Of a DNA stretch of 64,000 nucleotides, positions 11,592 through 20,850 are shown piece after piece. This DNA comes from Variovorax sp. J22P240 (lineage in GTDB: Bacteria > Pseudomonadota > Gammaproteobacteria > Burkholderiales > Burkholderiaceae_C), in contig NZ_JASZYR010000004.1 in assembly GCF_030316855.1 (NCBI RefSeq), positions 390,359 to 454,358 of the forward strand. Reading direction: 5' to 3'. Made by a program: the position numbers and the translations under genes. The notes under the pieces were generated by a model. That model worked only from the letters and a program-made list of their open reading frames with translations. It ran no database searches and was not told the DNA's origin. The stretch's first letter is position 1; each line of letters begins with the position of its first letter.

Positions 11592-12251
11592 TTACTTCTT
11601 CTTCGCGGGGGCCTTGGCGTCAGCCTTGGCTGCTGCGGGTGCGGCACCTTCGGCGGGAGCGCCTTCGGCGCCTGCAGCGGGTTCTTCCGCGACCAGCGGG
11701 GCCACCGCCGACACGACCACGGGGTTGACCTTGCCGTGGCTCACGAACTTCACGCCCTTGGGGAGCTTGATGTCGTTGACATGAACGGTGGCTTGCTTCG
11801 TCAGGCCAGAGAGGTCGACTTCGATGAACTCGGGGAGGTCGGCCGGCAGGCAGCTGACTTCGAGTTCGTTCATCACGTGGTTCACGAGGTTGTGGTCGAG
11901 CTTGACGGCCACGGACTCTTCCTCGCCCTTGAAGTGCAGGGGCACCTTGACGGTCATGCGGGTGCGGGCGTCGACGCGTTGGAAGTCGATGTGCTGCACG
12001 AGCTGACGGAACGGGTGGTATTGCACGTCACGGAGCAGCACCTTGGTGGTGTTGCCGGCGAGTTCCATTTCGAGGATGGACGAGTGGAAGGCTTCCTTCT
12101 TGAGGGCGTGCCACAGCGCGTTGTGATCGAGCTCGATCAGCTGGGGCTGGCCTTCGCCACCGTAGACGATACCGGGCGTCTTGCCCGAGATGCGGAGACG
12201 GCGGCTCGCACCCGTGCCCTGCTTTGCGCGCTCAAAAGCGACGAATTTCAT
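11592..12251 (-). CDS. rplY: 50S ribosomal protein L25 / general stress protein Ctc
   Basis: This 219-residue, two-domain (CTC-type) L25 binds 5S rRNA in the large ribosomal subunit. The N-terminal L25 domain includes GTGASRRLR and PGIVYGG. It is followed by the TL5/CTC C-terminal domain with [11 protein letters not shown] and [12 protein letters not shown]. The last 35 residues are an Ala/Glu/Lys-rich low-complexity tail ending in KAPAKKK, as usual in beta-proteobacteria. It lies 97 bases downstream of prs, in the conserved prs-rplY-pth arrangement. Confidence 0.96.
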   Translation of the reverse strand: MKFVAFERAKQGTGASRRLRISGKTPGIVYGGEGQPQLIELDHNALWHALKKEAFHSSILEMELAGNTTKVLLRDVQYHPFRQLVQHIDFQRVDARTRMTVKVPLHFKGEEESVAVKLDHNLVNHVMNELEVSCLPADLPEFIEVDLSGLTKQATVHVNDIKLPKGVKFVSHGKVNPVVVSAVAPLVAEEPAAGAEGAPAEGAAPAAAKADAKAPAKKK

Positions 12252-12303
12252 AACTGGCTCCTGTGGAAGTCGACCGCGACCAGTGCGACTCCGGTTTCAA
12301 AAT

Positions 12304-12325
12304 GGGCTCTCCGAAGGAAGCCCGG
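12304..12325 (-). terminator. Possible weak terminator or attenuator between prs and rplY
   Basis: On the minus strand GGGCTTCC and GGAGAGCCC can form a stem with one bulged base and a TTC loop, followed by ATTTTG. The U-run is short, so partial termination or processing between prs and rplY is the most that can be proposed. Confidence 0.3.
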
Positions 12326-12348
12326 CTTTTTGCTCGGTCAGCGAAACC

Positions 12349-13326
12349 TCAGAAGAGGTTTTCCTGGTCCGAGAACAAACTCATGACCGACTCGCCCTTG
12401 GCGATACGCTGGATCGTCTCTGCGATCAGCGGTGCCACGGAGAGTTGGCGGATCTTTCCGCAACCCGTCGCGCTGGCGCTCAGGGGGATCGTGTCGGTCA
12501 CGACCACCTCGTCGAGCGCGGACCCCTGGGCGATCCGCTCGATGGCGGGGCCCGAGAAGATCGGGTGGGTGCAATAGGCGTACACCTTCTTGGCGCCGCG
12601 TTCCTTCAGCACTTCGGCCGCTTTGACCAGCGTGCCGGCCGTGTCGATCATGTCGTCCATGATCACGCAGTTGCGGCCGTCGATCTCGCCGATGACGTGC
12701 ATGACTTCGCTCACGTTGGCGCGCGGACGGCGCTTGTCGATGATCGCGAGGTCGCAATTCAGTTGCTTGGCCAGCGCCCGGGCGCGAACCACGCCGCCGA
12801 CGTCGGGCGAGACCACGATCAGGTCTTCGTAGTTCTTCTGGCGCAGATCGCCCAGCAGCACCGGCGACGCATAGATGTTGTCGACGGGAATGTCGAAGAA
12901 ACCCTGGATCTGGTCGGCGTGCAGGTCCATCGTCAGCACGCGGGCCACGCCCACCGTTTCGAGAAGATTGGCGACCACCTTGGCCGAGATCGGTACCCGG
13001 CTCGAGCGGGGGCGGCGATCCTGGCGCGCATAGCCGAAATAGGGGATCACGGCACTGATGCGCTCGGCCGATGCACGCTTGAGCGCGTCGACCATGATGA
13101 GCAGTTCCATCAGGTTTTCGTTGGTCGGCGCGCAGGTCGACTGCACGACGAACACATCGCGCGCCCGGACGTTCTGGTTGATCTCGACGGTGACTTCGCC
13201 GTCAGAGAAGCGACCGACACGGGCGGCACCGAGCGAAGTGCCCAGGTGCTGCGAAATTTCCGCGGCAAGGCCAGGATTGGCATTGCCGGTGAAAACCATG
13301 AAATCAGGGTTGTGAGCAGCCTGCAT
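12349..13326 (-). CDS. prs: Ribose-phosphate pyrophosphokinase (PRPP synthase)
   Basis: This 325-residue cytoplasmic enzyme transfers pyrophosphate from ATP to ribose 5-phosphate, making PRPP for nucleotide, histidine and tryptophan synthesis. Typical elements are [18 protein letters not shown], the flexible loop YFGYARQDR, the divalent-cation site region [17 protein letters not shown] and the PRPP loop [10 protein letters not shown]. The start ATG at 13326 gives [14 protein letters not shown]; the internal Met nine residues later is the common alternative. The gene follows tRNA-Gln by 77 bases on the same strand and precedes rplY. Confidence 0.97.
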   Translation of the reverse strand: MQAAHNPDFMVFTGNANPGLAAEISQHLGTSLGAARVGRFSDGEVTVEINQNVRARDVFVVQSTCAPTNENLMELLIMVDALKRASAERISAVIPYFGYARQDRRPRSSRVPISAKVVANLLETVGVARVLTMDLHADQIQGFFDIPVDNIYASPVLLGDLRQKNYEDLIVVSPDVGGVVRARALAKQLNCDLAIIDKRRPRANVSEVMHVIGEIDGRNCVIMDDMIDTAGTLVKAAEVLKERGAKKVYAYCTHPIFSGPAIERIAQGSALDEVVVTDTIPLSASATGCGKIRQLSVAPLIAETIQRIAKGESVMSLFSDQENLF

Positions 13327-13403
13327 GAGCGTCCCGGCAAAGTGCATCCGGCAATGCGAAATGGCTCTTGAAGGAGCCGCCAAAAATCTCTTGAATGAAG
13401 ATT

Positions 13404-13480
13404 TGGCAGGGGAGAAAGGATTCGAACCTTTGCATGCTGGAATCAAAATCCAGTGCCTTAACCAGCTTGGCGACTCCCCT
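13404..13480 (-). tRNA. tRNA-Gln (anticodon TTG)
   Basis: A complete 77-base cloverleaf on the minus strand, with acceptor stem AGGGGAG/CTCCCCT, anticodon stem CTGGA/TCCAG enclosing TTTTGAT, T-arm GGTTCGAATCC and an encoded GCCA 3' end. The anticodon is UUG. It lies between ispE and prs, all on the same strand. Confidence 0.97.
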
Positions 13481-13547
13481 ACACGGGTCGATGACCAATG
13501 TCATCAACCGATATATGTCGCATCAGACCGCAGAGCGCTCTGATCTT

Positions 13548-14408
13548 CTAGACCGCCCAGCCCACGAGGGGATGTACGGCCAAGTTGCTGCACTTGCGAA
13601 CCTGCCAGCCCTGAGGGGCATCGGCCAGTTCCGCATTGTGCGGCATTGTCGCAAACACCGAACTTCCTGAACCGGTCATGCGGGCAGTGAGTCCTTGGTG
13701 ACCGAGCCATTCGATGGCTTCGGTGACCGCGGGACAAAGCCGCTGAGCAACCGGCTGCAGGTCGTTATGACCGAAGTCAAAGCGGAAACCTGAAACTTCC
13801 GCTTCGCTGTGTGCAGCAAAGCCCGAGATTATAGCAGCAGGAGTTTCACGTTGGAGATCCGGCGCCGCAAAAATCAGTCGGGTATCGAGCCCGGCGGATG
13901 GCTTCACGACTGCGAAAGTCCCGGCCGGCAGCGTGATGGGCGTGATTTTCTCGCCGATTCCCTCCACCCATGCATTCTGTCCACGCAAAAAGAATGGAAC
14001 GTCCGCGCCGAGTTGGAGGCCGATCTCCTCGAGCTTCTGCAGCGGCAAATTCAGGCGCCACAGCCGGTTCAGGGCCAGGAGGCAGGTCGCCGCGTCGGAG
14101 GAGCCGCCGCCCATGCCCGCCTGGGCTGGCACCTGCTTGGCGATTCCGATGTGCGCGCCCTGAGTCGTTCGCGCAAAGTCCTGCAGCGCCCTTGCGGCGC
14201 GCACGATCAGATCGTCCTCGGGGAGTTCTGTCGTCAGATCCTCGCGCGAGATGACCCCGTCGTCGCGCCGTTCGACGTGCAGCGTGTCGCACCAGTCGAT
14301 CAGCATGAACACCGACTGAAGCAGGTGATATCCATCCGTTCGCCGCCCTGTGATGTGCAGGAAGAGGTTGAGCTTGGCCGGAGCCGGAAGGTCGTAGATC
14401 GCCTTCAT
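13548..14408 (-). CDS. ispE: 4-diphosphocytidyl-2-C-methyl-D-erythritol kinase
   Basis: This 286-residue GHMP-family kinase phosphorylates CDP-methylerythritol in the MEP pathway, which supplies IPP and DMAPP. Conserved motifs are the N-terminal PAPAKLNLFLHITGRRTDGYH, split by normal spacing, the ATP-binding glycine-rich GMGGGSSDAA (around residues 98-107) and the C-terminal MTGSGSSVFA. Its ATG overlaps the lolB stop as ATGA, indicating translational coupling. The lolB-ispE-tRNA-Gln-prs order is typical for beta-proteobacteria. Its product feeds isoprenoid synthesis and so could supply the prenyl synthase encoded at 32235-33299, an inference from pathway logic only. Confidence 0.97.
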   Translation of the reverse strand: MKAIYDLPAPAKLNLFLHITGRRTDGYHLLQSVFMLIDWCDTLHVERRDDGVISREDLTTELPEDDLIVRAARALQDFARTTQGAHIGIAKQVPAQAGMGGGSSDAATCLLALNRLWRLNLPLQKLEEIGLQLGADVPFFLRGQNAWVEGIGEKITPITLPAGTFAVVKPSAGLDTRLIFAAPDLQRETPAAIISGFAAHSEAEVSGFRFDFGHNDLQPVAQRLCPAVTEAIEWLGHQGLTARMTGSGSSVFATMPHNAELADAPQGWQVRKCSNLAVHPLVGWAV

Positions 14409-14905
14409 GCGCGTTCGAACACGATGCGCAGGTCGGCGCGCGGCTCGGGCGATTCGCGGGTCGCCTGCAGTCGTCCCGTGCCGATCTGGGAAAGATCCGG
14501 ACGCCAGCCGGGCACGAGTTCGTCGCGGCCGGCCAGCCACGCGAAGAGGGCGCCGACCGGGATGGCGGCGCCCGTCGCGGCCTCGATCAGTGCGTCGACC
14601 GAGTCGAAACGCCGCGTCTCGCTGCCGTTCTTGAGCAACGCTTCTCCGGGCGCCCAGTGAAGTTGCGCGAGCGTGCTGCCAATCGGGCTGGTGAGCGTGA
14701 GATCCCCGGCCTGCGGTGCGCCGCGCAACTCGAAGAGCGCCGAAAACGTTTGTACGGGCTGGCTGTCGATGCGCAGCGAAAGCCGGCCGCTCCATGCTTC
14801 GACGGAGATTCCGCCGGCCGGCTTCGCCGGGCCGCTGGGGCTGGCACAACCCGCGGCCAGCATTGCGCCGGCACAGCCGGCTGCCAGCACCAGGCGTCGA
14901 TTCAA
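14405..14905 (-). CDS. lolB: Outer-membrane lipoprotein localization factor LolB
   Basis: This 166-residue lipoprotein accepts lipoproteins from LolA and inserts them into the outer membrane. A TTG start at 14905 is chosen because it gives a compact lipoprotein signal (Asn-Arg-Arg, then [16 protein letters not shown]) with the lipobox Leu-Ala-Ala-Gly-Cys, and because TTGA overlaps the upstream TPR gene stop. The mature part has the LolB pattern WSGRLSLRI and [23 protein letters not shown] strands. It overlaps ispE by 4 bases. A longer frame upstream exists but would bury the signal peptide. Confidence 0.88.
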   Translation of the reverse strand: MNRRLVLAAGCAGAMLAAGCASPSGPAKPAGGISVEAWSGRLSLRIDSQPVQTFSALFELRGAPQAGDLTLTSPIGSTLAQLHWAPGEALLKNGSETRRFDSVDALIEAATGAAIPVGALFAWLAGRDELVPGWRPDLSQIGTGRLQATRESPEPRADLRIVFERA

Positions 14906-16725
14906 AGTTTCACGCGCAGGCGCTTGAGCGTTTCCTGCAACGTCTCGTTGTCTGCATCGGCCAGGGACGCTTCCTTCCAGATGGTCATGGCGCGGTCGCG
15001 CTGACCAGTGGCCCACAACACCTCGCCCAGGTGCGCGCCGATTTCCGGATCGGGCCGGCGCTTGTAGGCGTCTTCCAGGATCCGCATCGCTTCACCGGTG
15101 TTGCCGAGCCGGTACTCGACCCAGCCCAGGCTGTCGGCGATGAACGGATCATCCGGCGCGAGTTGCACGGCCTTCTGGATCAGCGTGCGTGCTTCTTCCA
15201 GCCGCACCTTGCGATCGGCGAACGAGTAGCCGAGCGCGTTGTAGGCATTCTGGTTGTCGGGCTTGAGTTCGATCAGGCGGCGCAGCAGGCGCTCCATTTC
15301 GTCGAGGCGATTGAGCTTCTCGGCGACCATCGCCTGGTCGTATATCAAGTCGGTATCGGCGGGCGCGGCCACGCTGGCCTGCGCCAGCATGTCGAAAGCC
15401 GCCTGGTACTGCTTGGCGTCGCGCAGCAATTGCACTTCGGCCAGGAACTTCTGCTTCTTTTCGTCCGCGGTGCGGTCGGGCAGGCTGCGAACGAGTTCGC
15501 GCGCCTGCGGCAGCTTGCCTTGACGGGCGAGCAGCGCGGCGCGGCGCACCTGGGCGACGACCAAGTCATCCGTGTTGTCGATGCGCGCCAGCCAACTGTC
15601 AGCACCCGCGAAATCCTTCTTGCGTTCCGACAATTGCGCCATCAGCAGGTAGGCCTGTGTCAGCCCGCGCTCCTGGGCGTCCGGGTCGCGCTGCGAGCTG
15701 GCGAGCGACATGTAGCGCCTGAGCGAGGCATCGGCCGCCGCATCCTGCCGCGCCTGCACCTGCAGGCTACCGAGCAGCAGCCAGGGCTCGGGCAGTTCCG
15801 GGCGCGCGGCGGTGAGCGCCGCGAGCTCGGCGGTCGCTTCGGCATAGCGGCGTCCTTCGACCAGCACCCGCGCGTAGGCCATGCGCATCTCGGGCTGGGC
15901 TTTCGGACCCGAGAGGTAGCGCTTGACGATCGGCTCTGCCAAGGGCTGGCTCGGATCCATCAACTCCAGGGCCAGCAACGCCGGGCCGTCCGACGATGGG
16001 TCCAACTCCTGGCCCTTGATCGCAGCATCGAGCGCCCCTGCCGTGTCGCCTGCGGCGAGCCGGAGGCGGCCCACCGTGCCCCAGGCCGCGCCGCCGGTGG
16101 CGGGGCTCTTGAGGTCTTCGGCAAGCGCCTGTTCGACGACCGAAGCCGCAAGCTTCTTGTCGGTGGCCCGGCCGTAGTTGCGCGCGATCACCGCCATGAG
16201 AAAAGGTCGCTCGACCTGGGGTGTGGCCGCCACTTCGGTCCGCAGGGGTTCGACCGTCTCGCCGATGCGGTTCAGTGCGATGAGGATCTGCAACTCGAAG
16301 CGCCGTGCCTCGCGGGAGTCGGGCACGCTCTCCTTCCATGCTCGGGCTGCAGCCAGCGCCGCATCGCCGGAGCGCGATTGCAGCGCGATCTCGACGGCAC
16401 GTTGGAAGAGCTTGCTGTCACGGGAACGTCGGGCGGCGTCCAGTACGAGGCCGTACCCTGCGCCCGGGTCGCCGGATCGAGCGGTGAGTTCGCCCATGAG
16501 CACTTCATAGAAGAGCTCGGCTGTCATGGCGGAGGGCTGCGCCGGGGATTTGTCCGCACCGCCAGATGCGGCCGGCGTCACAACGGGCGCGGCCGGCTCG
16601 ATGATGGGGGCGGGGCTGGTGGGTGCTGCAGGCGCGGGCGGTTCAGTCTGTGCCTGGGCGGCAAGGCCCGTCAGAGCCAGGAACGCGGCCGCCGCGAGGC
16701 GGGAACGGCGGAGCGGGAAGGTCAT
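14902..16725 (-). CDS. Tetratricopeptide-repeat protein, exported
   Basis: This protein of about 607 residues starts at ATG 16725 ([15 protein letters not shown]) with a Sec signal peptide ending near AAQAQ. The mature protein begins with a Pro/Ala-rich linker. The rest is a superhelix of TPR units, best preserved near the C-terminus ([45 protein letters not shown]), spaced about 34 residues apart. It is probably a periplasmic or outer-membrane-associated scaffold. It begins a TPR-lolB-ispE transcription unit with 4-base overlaps, so a role connected to envelope lipoprotein traffic is possible but unproven. It is divergent from mutM. Confidence 0.85.
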   Translation of the reverse strand: MTFPLRRSRLAAAAFLALTGLAAQAQTEPPAPAAPTSPAPIIEPAAPVVTPAASGGADKSPAQPSAMTAELFYEVLMGELTARSGDPGAGYGLVLDAARRSRDSKLFQRAVEIALQSRSGDAALAAARAWKESVPDSREARRFELQILIALNRIGETVEPLRTEVAATPQVERPFLMAVIARNYGRATDKKLAASVVEQALAEDLKSPATGGAAWGTVGRLRLAAGDTAGALDAAIKGQELDPSSDGPALLALELMDPSQPLAEPIVKRYLSGPKAQPEMRMAYARVLVEGRRYAEATAELAALTAARPELPEPWLLLGSLQVQARQDAAADASLRRYMSLASSQRDPDAQERGLTQAYLLMAQLSERKKDFAGADSWLARIDNTDDLVVAQVRRAALLARQGKLPQARELVRSLPDRTADEKKQKFLAEVQLLRDAKQYQAAFDMLAQASVAAPADTDLIYDQAMVAEKLNRLDEMERLLRRLIELKPDNQNAYNALGYSFADRKVRLEEARTLIQKAVQLAPDDPFIADSLGWVEYRLGNTGEAMRILEDAYKRRPDPEIGAHLGEVLWATGQRDRAMTIWKEASLADADNETLQETLKRLRVKL

Positions 16726-16806
16726 CGAACCATAATAATCCAAGGCTTTTGCATGATGGTCGCGTGGGGCTTCGGCGCCGACGTGTTTTCGTGTCAGCCT
16801 TCACCC

Positions 16807-17622
16807 ATGCCCGAACTCCCTGAAGTCGAAGTCACCCGCCGCGGTTTTGCCGATCGCATCGCCGGCGCCCGGATCGACGCGGTTCGCATGGGCAAGCCCT
16901 TGCGGTGGGCGCTCGCCGTCGAACCGTTCGCGCTCGTCGGTCGGACGGTGCAGGCGGTTCGGCGCCGCGGCAAATACCTGCTGGTCGACCTGGATATGGG
17001 CCTGCTGCTCATGCATCTGGGCATGTCGGGCAGCTTGCGCTTCGACAATGCGTTGCCGGCACCGGCTGCGCATGATCATTTCGACCTGGTCACCAGCCGT
17101 GGCACGTTGCGCCTGAATGATCCGCGCCGCTTCGGCGCCGTGGTCTACGTGGAGGACGAGGCCTCACCGCTCGCGATCAAGCTGCTGGGCGGGCTGGGCA
17201 TGGAGCCGCTGGGCGATGCCTTCGACCTGGACGCATTCCACGCAGGGCTGCGGCGGCGCACGGCGCCCATCAAGCAGGTCCTGCTGGCCGGCGACGTGGT
17301 GGTGGGGGTGGGCAACATTTACGCATCCGAAGCGCTCTTTCTCGCCGGCATTCGGCCGACGCTGTCCGCTTCGCGCATCAGCCGGCCGAGGGCCGCGCGC
17401 CTGCATGCGGCGGTGCGTGACATCCTGGCGCGCGCCGTCGAGCGCGGGGGCAGCACTTTGCGCGATTTCTCGAATATCGACGGGCAAAGCGGTTACTTCC
17501 AACTGGAGGCGACGGTCTATGGTCGCGCCGGAGAGCCCTGTAGAGTGTGCGCAACCCCCATTCGGCAAGTGCGCCAGGGGCAGCGGTCCACTTATTTCTG
17601 CCCAAACTGCCAAAAGTACTGA
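16807..17622 (+). CDS. mutM: Formamidopyrimidine-DNA glycosylase (8-oxoguanine glycosylase / AP lyase)
   Basis: This 271-residue repair enzyme excises 8-oxoG and formamidopyrimidines. The invariant N-terminus PELPEVE supplies the catalytic Pro and Glu. [20 protein letters not shown] and NDPRRFG follow, then the helix-two-turn-helix with [12 protein letters not shown], and a zinc finger with four cysteines (CRVCATPI...CPNC) at the C-terminus. The start at 16807 is fixed because the catalytic Pro must be residue 2. It lies close to mutY (19759), so the two 8-oxoG repair genes flank the dynamin-like gene. Confidence 0.97.
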   Translation: MPELPEVEVTRRGFADRIAGARIDAVRMGKPLRWALAVEPFALVGRTVQAVRRRGKYLLVDLDMGLLLMHLGMSGSLRFDNALPAPAAHDHFDLVTSRGTLRLNDPRRFGAVVYVEDEASPLAIKLLGGLGMEPLGDAFDLDAFHAGLRRRTAPIKQVLLAGDVVVGVGNIYASEALFLAGIRPTLSASRISRPRAARLHAAVRDILARAVERGGSTLRDFSNIDGQSGYFQLEATVYGRAGEPCRVCATPIRQVRQGQRSTYFCPNCQKY

Positions 17623-17661
17623 ATCTCATCGGGGCGAATGACGCCTGCATGGCCATGCCGA

Positions 17662-17670
17662 TGCTATATT
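17662..17670 (+). promoter_or_regulatory. Candidate extended -10 promoter for the dynamin-like gene
   Basis: TGC-TATATT is an extended -10 element lying 28 bases upstream of the TTG start, in an AT-rich dip between mutM and the GTPase gene. No convincing -35 hexamer is seen. Confidence 0.35.
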
Positions 17671-17697
17671 TTGTAAATCGCTCTTACATTTAGCCCC

Positions 17698-19659
17698 TTG
17701 ACCGCCTCTTTCAACCAGCAGTTTGACCAGCATGGTGCTTGGCGGCGCAACTTTGCGCAGCGCCTGAAATGGCTTTCGCACTGGCTGAATGAAAACGAGT
17801 TGCTGAACCAGAGCGTTGCGGAGCGCTTGCGCGACGTGGAATCGCAACTGCGCACCAGCAAGGTCATGGTCGCCTTCGTCGCCGAGTTCTCGCGCGGCAA
17901 GTCAGAACTGATCAATGCGATCTTCTTCGCCGGGTACGGCCGCCGCATCATGCCGGCGAGCGCAGGGCGCACGACGATGTGCCCGACCGAACTGGGCTAC
18001 GACCCCGCTTATCTGCCCAGCCTGCGCCTCCTGCCAATCGAAACCCGGCTCGAACCTCATTCGCTGACGCATTGGCGCGACGAGCCGGAGCGCTGGACCG
18101 AGATTGAGATCGACGTCGAAAATGCCGAGCACCTGTCGCAGACGATGAGCAAGGTCGCCGAGGTGCGATGGGTCCCGATGGATGAAGCCCGCGCACTGGG
18201 CTTCTGGAGCGACGACGCCCCCGACGACAACCCGGTCCCCGATTCCGACGGCCGCGTCGAGATTCCGCGTTGGCGCCATGCCGTGCTGAACATGCCACAT
18301 CCCTTGCTCGAGCAGGGTCTGGTGATTCTCGACACGCCGGGCCTCAACGCGATCGGCGCCGAGCCCGAACTGACGGTGAGCCTGATTCCGCAGGCTCATG
18401 CTGTCGTGTTCATCCTGGGTGCCGACACCGGCGTGACGCGCTCCGACCTCTCGATCTGGCGCGAGCACCTCGTGACCGAGGGCGACGTGAGCGAAACGCG
18501 CATCGTGGTGCTGAACAAGATCGACACTATGTGGGACATCCTCAGCACGCCTGCGCAAGTCGACGCGCAGATTCAGCGCCAGCGCAAGGGCGCCGCCGAT
18601 CTGCTTGGCGTGCCGCTGTCACAGGTGCTGCCGGTCTCCGCGCAGAAGGGATTGCAGGCCAAGATCCGCCGCGATGTGCCGCTGCTGCAGGCGAGCCGCC
18701 TCCCCGCGCTCGAAGCCGTGCTCGGCGAAGGCCTGCTCGGCAAGCGTGAGACGATGCTTCGGCTGGCCGTGGATGCCGGCATTGCTTCGCTGCGGACCGA
18801 GGCGGCGCGCATTCTCAATGTTCGCCAGCGCGACCTGTCCGAGCAGGCGCTCGAACTGCAAGGCCTGCGCGGCAAGAACGGTTCTGTCATCCGGCACATG
18901 CGAACGCGCATCGAGCAGGAGCAGACCGAATTCGAAGGCAGCAACACCCGCATCCTGGCCTTGAGGTCGGTGCAGGGCAAGCTGCTGCGCGAGGTGTACG
19001 CGGTGCTCGGCAGCACTGCGCTCAAGGCGGACATGGGGCACCTCGCGGCGGCCCTCAAGCGCCGCGGCATCAAGTTCAACGTGCGCAAGGTGTATGGCGA
19101 AACCTTCGATTCGCTGCGCAACAACCTGCGCGAAGTCCAGGCGACGACCTCCGAGATCCAGTCGATGCTGCATGCGACCTTCAGGCAGCTCAACGCGGAG
19201 CACGGCTTCACCTTGCAGGCGCCGGCCGAGCCCGATTTGTCGGGTTTCGAGCAGCAGCTGACGCAGATCGAGCGCAGCCACGTCCACTATCTCGGCGTCG
19301 GCAACCTGCTCAAGCTGGCGCAGCCGGATTTCTGCGACAAGCTGGTACGCGCCCTCGCGAGCCGGCTTCGTGTCGTCAACGAGGCGGCCATGACGGAGGT
19401 CGAGCGCTGGAGCAAGGGCGCGGGAGCGCAGCTCGACGCACAACTCAAGGAGCGGCGCCGTACTTTCACCAAGCGGATCGAAGCGGTCGAGCGCATCCAG
19501 GGCGCGGCAGGCAATCTCGATGAGCGCCTGGCGGAGCTTTCCGCGCAGGAGGCCAACCTTGCCGAACTGCATCGGCGCTTGGGTGAACTGACCTCGGTGC
19601 TCGCGAGCAACGAAGCGCCGAATGCTCCTGCGGCTCGCAGTGAACTCAGTGCAGCATGA
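17698..19659 (+). CDS. Dynamin-like GTPase family protein
   Basis: This 653-residue protein starts with TTG. The GTPase domain comes early: P-loop AEFSRGKS at residues 62-69, a conserved Thr-containing switch (ASAGRTTMCPTELG), the DTPGLNAIG motif and the NKID specificity motif. A long, mostly helical region with coiled-coil character (about residues 370-640) follows, as in bacterial dynamin-like proteins that act on membranes. The first Gly of the usual GxxxxGKS loop is Ala here. No transmembrane segment is seen, so membrane binding would have to be peripheral. It is preceded by mutM and followed, after a repeat element, by mutY. Its cellular role is unknown; membrane remodelling is inference from the family. 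Confidence 0.85.
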   Translation: MTASFNQQFDQHGAWRRNFAQRLKWLSHWLNENELLNQSVAERLRDVESQLRTSKVMVAFVAEFSRGKSELINAIFFAGYGRRIMPASAGRTTMCPTELGYDPAYLPSLRLLPIETRLEPHSLTHWRDEPERWTEIEIDVENAEHLSQTMSKVAEVRWVPMDEARALGFWSDDAPDDNPVPDSDGRVEIPRWRHAVLNMPHPLLEQGLVILDTPGLNAIGAEPELTVSLIPQAHAVVFILGADTGVTRSDLSIWREHLVTEGDVSETRIVVLNKIDTMWDILSTPAQVDAQIQRQRKGAADLLGVPLSQVLPVSAQKGLQAKIRRDVPLLQASRLPALEAVLGEGLLGKRETMLRLAVDAGIASLRTEAARILNVRQRDLSEQALELQGLRGKNGSVIRHMRTRIEQEQTEFEGSNTRILALRSVQGKLLREVYAVLGSTALKADMGHLAAALKRRGIKFNVRKVYGETFDSLRNNLREVQATTSEIQSMLHATFRQLNAEHGFTLQAPAEPDLSGFEQQLTQIERSHVHYLGVGNLLKLAQPDFCDKLVRALASRLRVVNEAAMTEVERWSKGAGAQLDAQLKERRRTFTKRIEAVERIQGAAGNLDERLAELSAQEANLAELHRRLGELTSVLASNEAPNAPAARSELSAA

Positions 19660-19669
19660 GGCTCTCCCC

Positions 19670-19750
19670 CAGGTTGGCTCACTTCGTGTAGCCGCCCACC
19701 CCCTCACCGGGGGCAATACCGGCGGCCCGGCAGAGCCGGTTCCGCGGTAT
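19670..19750. repeat. Intergenic repeat element, copy 2
   Basis: This gap between the dynamin-like gene and mutY holds CACTTCGTGT, CCACCCCCTCACCGGGGG, and a CGGCCCGGCAGAGCCGG dyad. It matches the order and much of the sequence of the element at 11456-11540. The CCGGGGG and GCCGG dyads could form RNA hairpins. Confidence 0.6.
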
Positions 19751-19758
19751 TTCTGGTT

Positions 19759-20829
19759 TTGAGCGCGTCGGGTTCGGCGCGCGCGCAGGCGTTGGCGCCG
19801 GTTTTTTCGGGACGCATCGTCGGGTGGCAGCGCAGCCATGGGCGCAGCGAGTTGCCTTGGCAGAACACCCAGGATCCCTATCGGGTCTGGCTGTCGGAAG
19901 TGATGCTCCAGCAGACCCAGGTCAGTACCGTGTTGGGGTACTTCGCGCGCTTTCTCGAACGGTTTCCGACGGTGCTGGAGCTGGCCGCCGGAACCGAGGA
20001 CGAAGTCTTCGCGCTATGGAGCGGGCTGGGCTACTACAGCCGCGCACGGAACATGCATCGGTGTGCGCAGGGCGTCGTCGCGCGCTTTGGCGGGGAGTTC
20101 CCGCGCACTGCGGCTGAGCTTCAGACCTTGCCGGGTATCGGCCGATCGACCGCTGCGGCGATCGCTGCTTTCTGCTTCGGGGAGCGGGTTGCGATCCTCG
20201 ACGGCAACGTGAAACGGGTGCTCACGCGGCTGCTGGGCTTCGACGGGGATCTGTCTTCCGCCGCGCAGGAGCGCGCCTTGTGGAATGAGGCCACCGAGCT
20301 CTTGCCGCTGGCGCCGCAGCGGAAGGCGATCGCGCGTTACACGCAAGGGCTGATGGACCTGGGCGCGACCGTCTGCCTGCCGCGGAAGCCGAGTTGCATC
20401 ATTTGTCCGGTCAACGACCTTTGCGCGGCGCGGCAGGAGGGCACACCGGAAAAGTATCCCGTCAAGACGCGGAAGCTGCAGCGCAGCGCTCATTCGTTCT
20501 GGATGCTGCAGGCGCGCGACGCCAAGGGCCGCGTGTGGCTGGAAAAGCGTCCGTCGCAGGGAATCTGGGCCGGCCTCTACTGCCTGCCGATCTTCGAGAC
20601 TCGGGACACCTTGCTGGAAGGGCTATTGCCCGAGGACCGCGAGACCGCGCGCGACGACGTGGCCTTTCTTCATGTGCTCACGCACAAGGATCTCCACCTG
20701 CATCCGGTGTCCGTCGTCTGCCGTGAAGAGCGGGCGCTGGGCGAAGCCGGCGGATGGTTTGACGGCGACCAATGGCCGGTGCTGGGCCTGCCTGCACCGG
20801 TACGCAAACTGCTCGCGAACGGCGGCTGA
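19759..20829 (+). CDS. mutY: A/G-specific adenine glycosylase
   Basis: This 356-residue DNA glycosylase removes adenine mispaired with 8-oxoG. Evidence includes the catalytic Glu in SEVMLQQTQVSTV, the helix-hairpin-helix LPGIGRSTAAAI with the catalytic Asp in ILDGNVKRVLTR, and the 4Fe-4S ligands Cys-x6-Cys-x2-Cys-x5-Cys in CLPRKPSCIICPVNDLC. A C-terminal NUDIX-like domain recognises 8-oxoG (WLEKRPSQGIWAGLYCLP, HVLTHKDLHLHP). The start is TTG, with the family motif PWQNTQDPYRVWLSE beginning near residue 34; no ATG is available nearby. It is convergent with rapZ. Confidence 0.96.
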   Translation: MSASGSARAQALAPVFSGRIVGWQRSHGRSELPWQNTQDPYRVWLSEVMLQQTQVSTVLGYFARFLERFPTVLELAAGTEDEVFALWSGLGYYSRARNMHRCAQGVVARFGGEFPRTAAELQTLPGIGRSTAAAIAAFCFGERVAILDGNVKRVLTRLLGFDGDLSSAAQERALWNEATELLPLAPQRKAIARYTQGLMDLGATVCLPRKPSCIICPVNDLCAARQEGTPEKYPVKTRKLQRSAHSFWMLQARDAKGRVWLEKRPSQGIWAGLYCLPIFETRDTLLEGLLPEDRETARDDVAFLHVLTHKDLHLHPVSVVCREERALGEAGGWFDGDQWPVLGLPAPVRKLLANGG

Positions 20830-20850
20830 AAGCCGCCGCCGAGCGGGCCC

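Noticed and set aside
13520..13547. CAGAGCGCTCTG palindrome after ispE as a terminator
   Set aside because: No U-run follows on either strand.
14716..16806. A very long plus-strand open frame that runs in-frame into mutM
   Set aside because: It is antisense to lolB and the TPR gene, has no family resemblance before residue 698, and is a by-product of GC-rich third positions. mutM starts at 16807.
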